A stretch of DNA of 64,000 nucleotides from Herbiconiux ginsengi (GTDB taxonomy: Bacteria > Actinomycetota > Actinomycetes > Actinomycetales > Microbacteriaceae). The notes below the pieces were generated by a model. That model was not told the origin of the DNA. It searched no databases and saw only the letters and a program-made list of their open reading frames with translations. Where the stretch lies: the NCBI RefSeq assembly GCF_900107435.1, contig NZ_FNPZ01000004.1, positions 248,001 through 312,000 of the forward strand. Direction: 5' to 3'. Below, piece after piece: positions 7,444-18,502 of the stretch. Numbering within the stretch: position 1 is the first letter of the stretch; the number at the start of each line of letters is the position of its first letter. The position numbers and the translations under genes are program-made.

Positions 7444-8795
7444 CCGCGGGGCGGGAGCAGGTAGGGGTCGGGCCAGGAGTCGTCGCCCACCTGGCGCGAC
7501 TCCACGAAGCGGGCGAGCTCGATGTCGAGTCCCTCGGTGCGCATCCGCAGATCGATGTAGATCACGGCCACCGTCGCCGCCTGCACGACGCTGGTCACGG
7601 CCGAGAGCACCACCGTGAAGGCGAGGAAGAGCAGGTAGAGCGCGCCCGCGCCGATGAGGCCCGAGCCGGTGTTGTTGGGATCGATCAGACCGACCGCGAT
7701 CGGCAGCAAGAACTGGAACGGCACCGAGAGCAGCTGCGAGGCGGTGGAGAGGATGAGGTACACGAGCGCCATCACGCCGAAGGTGCGCCAGAAGTTCCCT
7801 GTGGTGAGCTTCCACGACCGGCGCATGGCGGCGAAGACGCCGACGCGCTCGAGCACGATGATGCACGGCACCATCGAGAACTTGACGCCGAGCCACACGG
7901 CGAGCACCACGCTGCCGAGGCTGAGGAAGACCCCGGCCAGAACGGCCAGCACGATGCCTGCGTCGCCGAGAGCCGAGGCGGCGAAGATCGCCAGCACGAT
8001 CAGGCCCAGCACCACCACGAGCGCCGCCGCGATCAGCGCATACCAGCCGGTGAGCGGCAGGATGCGCCGGAACGCGGCCTTCCAGAGCTCGCCGAGCCGC
8101 CGCTTCTCGCCGAGGGTGCCCCGGGCGACCTCCACCACCAGCACGGCCTGCAGCAGGGCGCTGGCGAAGAGCGACAGCGCGACCGGGATGAGCGCGGAGA
8201 GCAGCACGATCGCCACACTCCCCGCGGCGACGGCGTCTTGATCGGCCGAGCTCGCCGAGACACTGCGCGAGATGGCCCAGAAGGTCGCGCCTCCGACGAA
8301 GAGGATGGTGACCAGGATGATCGCGACCTGAACGATGAGGCCGCTGCCGAAAGTGGCCTTGGGGTTGCGGCGCAGCACTTGGAAGGGCGCGCCCATCAGG
8401 GTCCCGAAACCGAGCGGCCGCAACGGGATCAGTCCGGGCTTGGGGGGCGGCGCCCACGGCGCCGGACCGGGCTGCGGCAGGCCCTGTCCCTGCTGCGCCC
8501 AGTAGGGCACGGATGCGCCGGGCTGGGCGTAACCGGGTGGTGGCGGTGCGTATTGCCCGTACTGGGGCGGCGGCGCATATTGCCCGTACTGCGGGGGCGG
8601 GGGCGGAGCGTACTGCCCGTATTGCGGTTGAGGCGGCGGCGCATACTGCCCGTATTGCGGCTGCGGGGGCATCGGAGGCGGGTATTGTCCCGACGGCCCC
8701 GGCGGAGGTGGCGGTGGCCCCTGCGGCGGCGCGGCCGCCGGCGGCGTGCTCGACTCGTCGGCGCTCGGGGGCGCCCAGCTGTCGTTCTCGCTCAT
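7440..8795 (-). CDS. Proline-rich multi-pass membrane protein (GPDPase membrane-domain-like)
   Basis: 451 residues. The first 115 are low-complexity and rich in Pro, Tyr, Gln and Gly, with repeated QYGQYAPPP units, and should be cytoplasmic and disordered. Residues about 150-430 form a multi-pass domain with roughly six hydrophobic stretches, resembling the membrane domain of glycerophosphoryl diester phosphodiesterases; no phosphodiesterase catalytic domain is present. It is the first gene of the minus-strand run ending in DUF58 and overlaps the DUF4129 gene by ATGA. The Tyr/Pro-rich tail is common in actinobacterial envelope and division-linked proteins. Function unknown. Confidence 0.75.
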   Translation of the reverse strand: MSENDSWAPPSADESSTPPAAAPPQGPPPPPPGPSGQYPPPMPPQPQYGQYAPPPQPQYGQYAPPPPPQYGQYAPPPQYGQYAPPPPGYAQPGASVPYWAQQGQGLPQPGPAPWAPPPKPGLIPLRPLGFGTLMGAPFQVLRRNPKATFGSGLIVQVAIILVTILFVGGATFWAISRSVSASSADQDAVAAGSVAIVLLSALIPVALSLFASALLQAVLVVEVARGTLGEKRRLGELWKAAFRRILPLTGWYALIAAALVVVLGLIVLAIFAASALGDAGIVLAVLAGVFLSLGSVVLAVWLGVKFSMVPCIIVLERVGVFAAMRRSWKLTTGNFWRTFGVMALVYLILSTASQLLSVPFQFLLPIAVGLIDPNNTGSGLIGAGALYLLFLAFTVVLSAVTSVVQAATVAVIYIDLRMRTEGLDIELARFVESRQVGDDSWPDPYLLPPRG

Positions 8796-8998
8796 CGGTG
8801 TCCTTCAACCCCCAACGCTGGTGTCCGACCCACCCGTTTCCCGGTCCATGCTTCCATACTCGCTCAGAGTTTTCCCGGCATCTGTCGAGAAGGTCTGCTG
8901 CGGGCTCGACTACTCTTGTCGCAATGACAGCCTGAATCGGCGGATGCGCGGCAACGGCGCACGTGATCCCAGCCGACGGAAGCGGAAGAAACAGCACA

Positions 8999-9676
8999 AT
9001 GGACCCTCGCATTCTCGTTGTCGACGATGACACCGCTCTTGCCGAGATGATCGGGATCGTCCTGCGATCCGACGGCTTCGATCCGGTGTTCTGCGCCGAC
9101 GGCTCCGAGGCGCTCGCGGCCTTCCGCGACACCAAGCCCGACCTCGTGCTGCTCGACCTGATGCTCCCCGGTCTCGACGGCATCGAGGTCTGCGGCCTGA
9201 TCCGCGCCGAATCCGGCACGCCGATCATCATGCTCACGGCACGCACCGACACCTCCGACGTGGTCAAGGGGCTCGAATCCGGCGCCGACGACTACGTGGT
9301 GAAGCCCTTCAACCCGAAGGAGCTGGTGGCGCGCATCCGCACCCGCCTGCGTCCGACACCCGAGAACACGCCCGAGGTGCTGCAGATCGGCGACCTGAGC
9401 CTCGACGTCGCCGGGCACGAGGTGAAGCGCGCAGACGAGCGCATCAACCTCACTCCGCTCGAATTCGACCTGTTGCTGGCTCTCGCCACGAAGCCGCAGC
9501 AGGTGTTCACCCGCGAGATGCTGCTCGAGCAGGTCTGGGGCTACCACTACAAGGCCGACACGCGCCTCGTGAACGTGCACGTGCAGCGCCTCCGTGCAAA
9601 GGTCGAAGAAGATCCCGACAACCCGAAGATCGTGATGACCGTGCGCGGCGTCGGCTACCGCGCCGGCACCACCTGA
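8999..9676 (+). CDS. mtrA: Response regulator MtrA
   Basis: OmpR/PhoB-type response regulator of the MtrAB system, which in actinobacteria controls envelope, cell-cycle and peptidoglycan-hydrolase genes. Receiver domain: residues 1-115, acidic pocket DDD at 9-11, phospho-acceptor Asp53 in LVLLDLMLPGLDG, Lys in VVKPFNP. The winged-helix DNA-binding domain (about 125-225) contains LTPLEFDLLLALA and VRGVGYRAG. The frame is open 12 codons upstream, but the ATG at 8999 gives 225 residues beginning MDPRILVVDDD, as in other MtrA proteins, with a GGAAG-containing stretch upstream. mtrB follows after 13 bases. Confidence 0.96.
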   Translation: MDPRILVVDDDTALAEMIGIVLRSDGFDPVFCADGSEALAAFRDTKPDLVLLDLMLPGLDGIEVCGLIRAESGTPIIMLTARTDTSDVVKGLESGADDYVVKPFNPKELVARIRTRLRPTPENTPEVLQIGDLSLDVAGHEVKRADERINLTPLEFDLLLALATKPQQVFTREMLLEQVWGYHYKADTRLVNVHVQRLRAKVEEDPDNPKIVMTVRGVGYRAGTT

Positions 9677-9689
9677 CATCGATCCTCCG

Positions 9690-11402
9690 ATGACCGACTC
9701 GCCCGGAATCCGCAAGAGCCGCCTGGGCCCGACGGTGCTCCGCAGCTGGCAGAACTGGCGCGCCTGGCCGCGCGAGGTCGCCCGCGCCTGGCGGCGGTCG
9801 CTGCAGTTCCGCACGATCGTGATCACGGTGGCCCTCTCGGCGATCGCCGTCGTCGCCACCGGAACCTACATGTCGATCTCGATCGGCAACGATCTCTTCC
9901 AGTCGCGCCTGAACCAGGTGCTGGTCGAGTCGAAGAACGCGGCGACCGCGGCGCAGACCATCTTCGACTCCTCGGACGCATCGGGTGAGGCATCCACCAT
10001 CTCCCTGCTGAGCTCGGCGAAGTCGGCGATCATCGCGTCGTCGTCGAGCCGCCTGATCGCGCTCTACGCGACGCCGGGCGAGACCACGAACTCCACCACC
10101 GTGCTCTCCTTCGCGAGCCCCGAGCTCGCGCCCGACGGCGTGATCAGCGACGAGCTGCGCACCGAGGTCACCGACGATCCCGACGACGTGCAGCAGTACT
10201 GGCAATCGGTGCCGCTTCCGAACCCCGGCGGGGGCACCGATCCGGGCATCATCGTCGGTTCGCCGCTCACCATCCCGGGCGCCGGCAATTTCGAGCTGTA
10301 CATCGGCTACAACCTGGCCGAGGCCGAACAGACGCTCGTGTTCGTGCAGCAGACGCTCTGGCTCGGCGGACTCGCCCTGGTCATCCTGATCGGACTCGTG
10401 GCGGGCCTCATCGTGCGCATCGTGGTGCGCCCGATCCGGGTGGCGGCCGACACCAGCGAGAAGCTGGCCGCCGGTCAGCTCGAGGTGCGCATCCCGGAGC
10501 GCGGCGAAGACGTCATCTCCACACTCGCCCGCTCGTTCAACGGCATGGCCGACAGCATGCAGTCGCAGATCACCCAGCTGGCCGAGTTGTCGCAGGTGCA
10601 GCAGCGCTTCGTCTCGGATGTCTCGCACGAGTTGCGCACCCCGCTCACCACCATCCGGCTCGCCGGCGACGTGCTCTACGACCAGCGCGAGTCCTTCCCG
10701 CCCGCGACCGGCCGCACCGCGGAGCTCCTGCACACCCAGACCGAACGCTTCGAAGTGCTGCTCAGCGACCTGCTCGAGATCAGCCGCTTCGACGCCGGAT
10801 CGGCGCACCTCGACACCGAGCCCACCAACTTGGTGCGCCTCGCCGAAGACGCGATCGACCAGATGGAGTCGCTCGCCGAGCAGGCCGGATCGCCGCTTCG
10901 GCTGGTGGCGCCGGGCGGTTACTTCGAGGCGGAGGTCGACGGGCGGCGTATCCGCCGCATCGTGCGCAACCTGCTCGGCAACGCGATCGAGCACGGCGAG
11001 GGCAAGCCGATCGTGGTCAGCGTCGACAGCGACGAGCACGCCGTGGCCCTGTCGGTGCGCGACTACGGCAGCGGGATGAGCGAGGCCGACGCCGAGCGGG
11101 TCTTCGACCGCTTCTGGCGAGCCGACCCCTCACGCAAGCGCACCATCGGCGGAACCGGTCTCGGGCTCGCGATCTCGCTCGAAGACGCCACCCTGCACGG
11201 CGGTGCTCTCGAGGTGTGGTCGCGCCCGGGTGCGGGCAGCTGCTTCCGCCTGACCCTGCCGCGGGTGCAGTCGCGGCCGGCCGGCGATTCGCCGTTGCCG
11301 CTCGAGCCGCACGACGCCTATGGTGAGGCACCGGCGGTCGCGGAGCTACGGCCGCCGACGGGCTCGACCTCGCTCACCACACCGGGGGCATCCCATGCGT
11401 AG
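9690..11402 (+). CDS. mtrB: Sensor histidine kinase MtrB
   Basis: 570-residue membrane histidine kinase, partner of MtrA. A cytoplasmic N-terminus is followed by a first membrane helix (about 45-65), an extracellular sensor domain (about 66-225), a second helix (about 228-250) and a HAMP domain. The HisKA box is VSDVSHELRTPLTTIR, and the ATPase domain has its N box at LLGNAIEHG, then DYGSGM and GGTGLGLAIS. The C-terminal tail is short. The gene overlaps lpqB by eight bases, the standard mtrA-mtrB-lpqB operon in which LpqB is thought to modulate MtrB. Confidence 0.96.
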   Translation: MTDSPGIRKSRLGPTVLRSWQNWRAWPREVARAWRRSLQFRTIVITVALSAIAVVATGTYMSISIGNDLFQSRLNQVLVESKNAATAAQTIFDSSDASGEASTISLLSSAKSAIIASSSSRLIALYATPGETTNSTTVLSFASPELAPDGVISDELRTEVTDDPDDVQQYWQSVPLPNPGGGTDPGIIVGSPLTIPGAGNFELYIGYNLAEAEQTLVFVQQTLWLGGLALVILIGLVAGLIVRIVVRPIRVAADTSEKLAAGQLEVRIPERGEDVISTLARSFNGMADSMQSQITQLAELSQVQQRFVSDVSHELRTPLTTIRLAGDVLYDQRESFPPATGRTAELLHTQTERFEVLLSDLLEISRFDAGSAHLDTEPTNLVRLAEDAIDQMESLAEQAGSPLRLVAPGGYFEAEVDGRRIRRIVRNLLGNAIEHGEGKPIVVSVDSDEHAVALSVRDYGSGMSEADAERVFDRFWRADPSRKRTIGGTGLGLAISLEDATLHGGALEVWSRPGAGSCFRLTLPRVQSRPAGDSPLPLEPHDAYGEAPAVAELRPPTGSTSLTTPGASHA

Positions 11403-13077
11403 ACGATTCCTCACGTCGTTGGTCGCCCTGCTCGGCGTGCTCCTGTTCGCCGGGCTGGCCGCGTGCAGCGGCATCCCGCGCTCGGGGCCCGTTCAGGCGG
11501 GCGACGCCATCGGCACCGACGACGACATCGACGTCATCTTCCTCGCCGCCGACCCCGTGAAGGGCGCCTCGCAGCAGGACATCCTGAACGGCTTCATCCT
11601 GGCCGCCAAGAGCCCGCAAGACGACTACCAGATCGCACGGCGCTACCTCACGAAGGCGGCGGCCGACTCGTGGAAGCCGAACGAGGGGGCGATCGTCGAC
11701 ACCGGCCCGCGGCCCACGACCGCACTCAGCGACGACACGTTGCAGATGAGCGTGACCCCGGTGGCGACCGTCGACCCGAACGGCGCCTACAGCGAAAGCA
11801 CGTCGAGTGCGCCCCTCCCGCTCTCGTTCACCTTCACCCAGGTCGACGGCGAGTGGCGCATCGACGAGCTCGCCGACGGCATCGTGATCGAAGACCTCTT
11901 CTTCGACCAGGTGTTCAGCTCGCACGCCCTCTACTTCTACGATCCGACCTTCACCTACTTGGTACCTGACCTCCGCTGGTTCGCGTCGTCGACCTCGGTG
12001 GGCACTCGGGTGGTGAAGGCCCTGCTGGCGGGGCCTTCGGCCTGGCTCGGCGACGGGGCGGTGGTGACCGCGTTCCCCGACGGAACCACGACGACCTCGG
12101 TGGTGACCACCGGGGGCCAGACCCAGGTCGAGCTCTCGAGCAACGTGCTGCAGGCCGACGCGAACGACCTGGCACGGATGCAGTACCAGCTGCGCACGAG
12201 CCTCAGCGACCTGGCGTCGGCCTCGAACGTCACCATCTCGGTCGACCAGAACATCGTGCCGATCCCCGGGTCGAACGTGACGCCCCCCGATTCCGCCCCG
12301 CGCGTCGATTCGCGGGCGCTGGTGCTCCGCGACGGCGCCTTCGGCTACGTCGCCGGTGCATCCGTCGCTCCGATCTCGGGGATCAGCGACGGTGTGGAAG
12401 CACTCCAACCGCAGTCGGTGGCGTATTCGGCGACCGCGGCGACGGCGGCCGTGAAGGCCGGCAACGGTCAGGTCTACGCGGTGCGGAACGGTGACGCGCC
12501 CGCTGTGCTCGATCAGCGCGGCGGATTGATCGACCCGGCGATCGATCCCTTCGGCTACGTGTGGGCCGTGCCGGGCGACGCGCCCACCTCGATCGCCGTG
12601 TACGGGCCCGGCGAGACGGGGGTGACGATCCCCACCAGCTGGGACGGCGCATCCGGCATCACCTCGCTCGAGATCTCGCGAGACGGCACGCGCGCCCTGG
12701 CCTTCCTCTCGGTCGACGGCCCGCCGAAACTCGTCGTGGCCGCCGTCATCCGCAACCAGGCGGGTGTTCCGCAGCGGCTCGGGCAGCCGGTGGAGCTGTC
12801 CACCGGGCAGGGTGCGCCGGTCGACGCGACCTGGGTCGATCAGCTCACGGTGGCCTCGGTCACGGCCCTGCCCTCGGGTGAGGACCGCGCGGTGGCGCAG
12901 GTGCTCGGCGGGCGCAGCTCGAGCCTCGGAGCACCGGTGGGAGCCGTCTCGATCGCCGGCGGGAACGACCTCGACGGCTTGCGCGTGCTCTCGAACGAGG
13001 GCGGACTGCAGCAGCAGCGCGGGAGCGCTTGGCAGTCGACCACGACGGGCATCTCCCGCTTGGCCGTGCAGAACTGA
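11395..13077 (+). CDS. lpqB: Lipoprotein LpqB
   Basis: 560-residue lipoprotein exported and anchored outside the membrane. The signal peptide is RRRFLTSLVALLGVLLF with lipobox LAAC, the Cys being about residue 23. A GerMN-like domain follows (about 190-290), then a beta-propeller-like region to the end. In actinobacteria LpqB interacts with the MtrB sensor domain and tunes MtrA phosphorylation. The frame is open 25 codons further upstream, but the ATG at 11395 puts the signal peptide at the N-terminus and overlaps the mtrB stop by eight bases. Confidence 0.95.
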   Translation: MRRRFLTSLVALLGVLLFAGLAACSGIPRSGPVQAGDAIGTDDDIDVIFLAADPVKGASQQDILNGFILAAKSPQDDYQIARRYLTKAAADSWKPNEGAIVDTGPRPTTALSDDTLQMSVTPVATVDPNGAYSESTSSAPLPLSFTFTQVDGEWRIDELADGIVIEDLFFDQVFSSHALYFYDPTFTYLVPDLRWFASSTSVGTRVVKALLAGPSAWLGDGAVVTAFPDGTTTTSVVTTGGQTQVELSSNVLQADANDLARMQYQLRTSLSDLASASNVTISVDQNIVPIPGSNVTPPDSAPRVDSRALVLRDGAFGYVAGASVAPISGISDGVEALQPQSVAYSATAATAAVKAGNGQVYAVRNGDAPAVLDQRGGLIDPAIDPFGYVWAVPGDAPTSIAVYGPGETGVTIPTSWDGASGITSLEISRDGTRALAFLSVDGPPKLVVAAVIRNQAGVPQRLGQPVELSTGQGAPVDATWVDQLTVASVTALPSGEDRAVAQVLGGRSSSLGAPVGAVSIAGGNDLDGLRVLSNEGGLQQQRGSAWQSTTTGISRLAVQN

Positions 13078-13168
13078 CCCCTACGTCACAATTCCGCGAC
13101 ACCGTCTCGTGCTCCACAGATCGCGTCGAGGCCTGCCGTCAGGCGATCGTGGTGGCGAGGATGGCCGC

Positions 13169-13879
13169 ATGCCCCCGTTCAGCCCTCCCGTCGCCCGTTC
13201 CCTTCCCGCCGTGCCGCCCGTTCTCGCGGGGTGGCTCGCCGATGCGGCGTCACTCCTGCTGCCGGTGAGCTGCGCGGGCTGTGGTGCGCCCGATCACGTG
13301 GTCTGTCCGGCCTGCCGGGTCGAACTCGCACCGCGACTCGCCACCGTGCGCGCCGCCCCCGTGCCCGTGCCCGTGGTCGTGGCGCTCGAGTACGGCGGTG
13401 CCGTCGCCCGCGTGCTCTCCGCCGTGAAGGAGCACGGGCGAACGGATGCGCTCCGCCTGCTGGCCCCGGCCATGCGAGCGGCGCTGTCCCGTACGCCGGC
13501 CGGAAGGGGGCCGACGGATGTGGCGATCGTCACGATGCCCTCCGCCCGGGCGGCCGTGCGGCGGCGAGGCTACCGCCCGGTCGACCTCCTGGTGCAGAGC
13601 GCCGGCCACCGGGTGCGCCGCCCGGCGGGGCTCGTGCTCATCCGGGCGATCGCCGACCAGGCGGGGCTCTCGGCAGCTGAACGGCACACCAACCTGCGGG
13701 GTGCGATGCGGGCATCCGAGACCCTGCGCGGGCGGCGTGTGCTGCTGGTCGACGACGTGCTCACGACCGGATCCACCCTCGCCGAGGGGTGCCGGGCCGT
13801 CTCCGAACGAGGCGGAATCGTCGTCGGGGCGACCTGTCTCGCGCGCACAGCGAAACGGAAGGAGATCGAAGGGAAATAA
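13169..13879 (+). CDS. ComF family phosphoribosyltransferase-like protein
   Basis: 236 residues. An N-terminal zinc ribbon with Cys35, 38, 46 and 49 (CAGCGAPDHVVCPAC) is followed by a type I phosphoribosyltransferase fold with the PRPP loop VLLVDDVLTTGST. ComF proteins are linked to DNA uptake or handling; the enzymatic reaction, if any, is unknown. A longer frame exists upstream, but the ATG at 13169 follows a GAGGA sequence by six bases and avoids running through the lpqB 3' end. In actinobacteria comF commonly lies between lpqB and hpf, as here. Confidence 0.88.
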   Translation: MPPFSPPVARSLPAVPPVLAGWLADAASLLLPVSCAGCGAPDHVVCPACRVELAPRLATVRAAPVPVPVVVALEYGGAVARVLSAVKEHGRTDALRLLAPAMRAALSRTPAGRGPTDVAIVTMPSARAAVRRRGYRPVDLLVQSAGHRVRRPAGLVLIRAIADQAGLSAAERHTNLRGAMRASETLRGRRVLLVDDVLTTGSTLAEGCRAVSERGGIVVGATCLARTAKRKEIEGK

Positions 13880-13916
13880 TCGGTGACACTCAGAGGCAGG
13901 GGCAGTAGGTTGAACT

Positions 13917-13947
13917 GCACAAGGCGCGAACGATCCCGACCTTGTGC
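13917..13947 (+). other. Hairpin in the hpf upstream region
   Basis: GCACAAGG (13917-13924) and CCTTGTGC (13940-13947) are perfect inverted repeats around a 15-base loop, ending 36 bases before the hpf start codon. It could be a comF terminator without a T-tract or a 5' leader structure of hpf; the sequence does not decide. Confidence 0.35.
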
Positions 13948-13983
13948 CGGGGTTGCGCCATTCAATATGGCTAGGAGGTCTCC

Positions 13984-14700
13984 ATGGAAGTCAACATCAC
14001 TGGAAGAAACCTAGGGATCACAGATCGATTTCGCGATTACGCGAGCGAGAAAGCGGAGAAGGTCGCCCACCTCGCCGACAAGGCGCTCGCCCTCGAGATC
14101 AAGGTGTGTCGCCACAATTCGGCCAACGGAACGCAGTCGGGCGACGATCGAGTCGAGCTGACGCTCATCGGGCCCGGCCCTCTGGTGCGGGCCGAGAGCG
14201 CGGCGTCCGACAAGTACGCGGCGTTCGACCTCGCACTCGCGAAACTGATGCAACGCATCCGGCGCGCGAAAGACCGCAAGAAGGTGCACCGCGGTCAGCA
14301 TCGCCCCGTGTCGCTGCACGAGGCGAGCACGGGCGGGTTCAGCATCATCGACCTGCGTCCCGCCGACTCCGAGGTGATCACCCGGCGCGAAGCGGCTGCC
14401 CCCGCTCCCGCACCGGTGGCCGTCGAGAGCGCGCCCAGTGATGATGCTGACGACGAGGTCTACTGCCCCGTCGTCATCCGCAAGAAGGTCTTCGGCGCCA
14501 CGCCGATGACCGTCGACGACGCGCTCTACCACATGGAGCTCGTCGGGCACGATTTCTACCTGTTCATCGACTCCGAAACCGGCCGCGCGAGCGTCGTGTA
14601 CCGGCGCAAGGGGTGGGACTACGGGGTCATCGGTCTCGATGAGAACGCCGACGCGTTCTCCGAGCAGGAACCGGCAGCGGTGGAGGCCGTCGCCCGGTAG
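13984..14700 (+). CDS. hpf: Ribosome hibernation promoting factor, long form
   Basis: A 238-residue long-type HPF. The N-terminal domain (1-110) binds the 30S decoding region. After an Ala/Pro-rich linker (about 140-160), a C-terminal dimerisation domain (about 165-225) begins YCPVVIRKKVF and contains MTVDDALYHMELVGHDFY. Long HPF joins two 70S ribosomes into inactive 100S dimers in stationary phase. An optimal AGGAGG at 13973-13978 precedes the ATG by five bases. It lies between comF and secA, a usual actinobacterial order. Confidence 0.95.
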   Translation: MEVNITGRNLGITDRFRDYASEKAEKVAHLADKALALEIKVCRHNSANGTQSGDDRVELTLIGPGPLVRAESAASDKYAAFDLALAKLMQRIRRAKDRKKVHRGQHRPVSLHEASTGGFSIIDLRPADSEVITRREAAAPAPAPVAVESAPSDDADDEVYCPVVIRKKVFGATPMTVDDALYHMELVGHDFYLFIDSETGRASVVYRRKGWDYGVIGLDENADAFSEQEPAAVEAVAR

Positions 14701-14825
14701 CGCTCTCCGTCGGACGACTCCCACTGCAGCCGCAGGGAATGCGCCGCCGACGCTCAGGCGCGAGCAACTAGTATGGCTTGTGTTTGCGCGCACAGCGCAG
14801 CGACGACTGCAGTGGGAGAAAGTCC

Positions 14826-17738
<2,913 letters not shown>

Positions 17739-17752
17739 CAGCCCGAGGCGCG

Positions 17753-18172
17753 TCAGAGAACGTGCACGGCGCTCGCACGCCACCGCGCGTCGAGCGCCTC
17801 CAACCGGATGGCGACGGCCCGCGAGCGGGCTCGCCCGTGCACGATCACCACGGCGTCGACGATGCCGTCTTGGGGCTCGCAGAGCACCGTGGTGCCCATC
17901 GTGAACGTGAGCCGCGACGGCGCCTCTCCCCGGACCTGGCGGGCGCGGGCTGACAGCACGACGCGCTTCAGCAGGTGGGCGTACACGTCGGCCGAGAGCC
18001 AGCGGGAGATCTGATCGAGGTCGCGCGTGCCGGACAGGATCTCGACGACGCAGCGGGCCAGGCTCTCGGCGAGCGGTCGCGGGTCGGAGAGCCGGCGCAC
18101 GTTCTCCGAGGCGATCGCATCCGGTGCGGTCGTGGCGTCGAGCGTACGTGTGGTCGTGGTGCGCGTGGTCAC
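17753..18172 (-). CDS. Rv3235-like protein
   Basis: A 139-residue cytoplasmic protein resembling the actinobacterial Rv3235 family, usually encoded near secA and of unknown function. The conserved part runs from about residue 30 to the end, with RPLAESLARCVVEILSG and RWLSADVYAHLLKR. The frame extends to an ATG at 18196, but the GTG at 18172 has an excellent AAGGAG (18178-18183) five bases upstream and is the likely start. The gene converges on secA with only 14 bases between the stop codons. Confidence 0.78.
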   Translation of the reverse strand: MTTRTTTTRTLDATTAPDAIASENVRRLSDPRPLAESLARCVVEILSGTRDLDQISRWLSADVYAHLLKRVVLSARARQVRGEAPSRLTFTMGTTVLCEPQDGIVDAVVIVHGRARSRAVAIRLEALDARWRASAVHVL

Positions 18173-18502
18173 AGAAGCTCCTTCATGGGGTGCCATCGAG
18201 TAAGGAATGCTCAGTAAAGCATCAGCGGCTGTTACTCAACCAGTGTCGACTTTGCTTGTCCAGATGCGTTTGTGCCCTGTGGAATACGCCGGAGACCACG
18301 CGTGGCTGAGTGGAGATTGCTCATAACACCCATCGGTGCCGACCTGGTGGACTGTCATCACACACCGAGCACAACAACTTCCGGCCGGGATGCCCGTTCC
18401 CCCGACCTGCCGCCTCCCGGCCGGAATCGAACGGCTCCCGTGATCGCTTCGTAGGGAAACGCGATCACGGGAGCTCGGATTCGGCACCGTAGGCTAGAAC
18501 CC
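18173..18502. other. Intergenic region between the Rv3235-like gene and pdtaS
   Basis: About 330 bases without a gene, visibly less GC-rich than the flanks in its first 200 bases. It holds the leader of the Rv3235-like gene, the 39-base inverted repeat at 18435-18473, and a likely -10 (TAGGCT, 18490-18495) seven bases before the GTG start of pdtaS, consistent with a leaderless mRNA. No RNA gene was recognised. Confidence 0.6.
18435..18473. repeat. 13-bp perfect inverted repeat upstream of pdtaS
   Basis: CTCCCGTGATCGC at 18435-18447 is repeated inverted at 18461-18473 with a 13-base spacer. It ends 17 bases before the probable -10 of pdtaS, where a regulator would be expected to act, but it could also be a transcription barrier. 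No T-tract follows. Confidence 0.5.

Noticed and set aside
8565-8690. Tandem repeat in DNA as a mobile or CRISPR-like array
   Set aside because: The repeats encode the QYGQYAPPP units of a proline-rich protein tail and are explained by coding.
18405-18440. Possible tRNA on the minus strand (TTCGATTCC T-loop-like sequence)
   Set aside because: The T-arm resemblance is real, but no matching acceptor 5' strand, D-arm or anticodon arm lies upstream; the adjacent perfect hairpin occupies that place.
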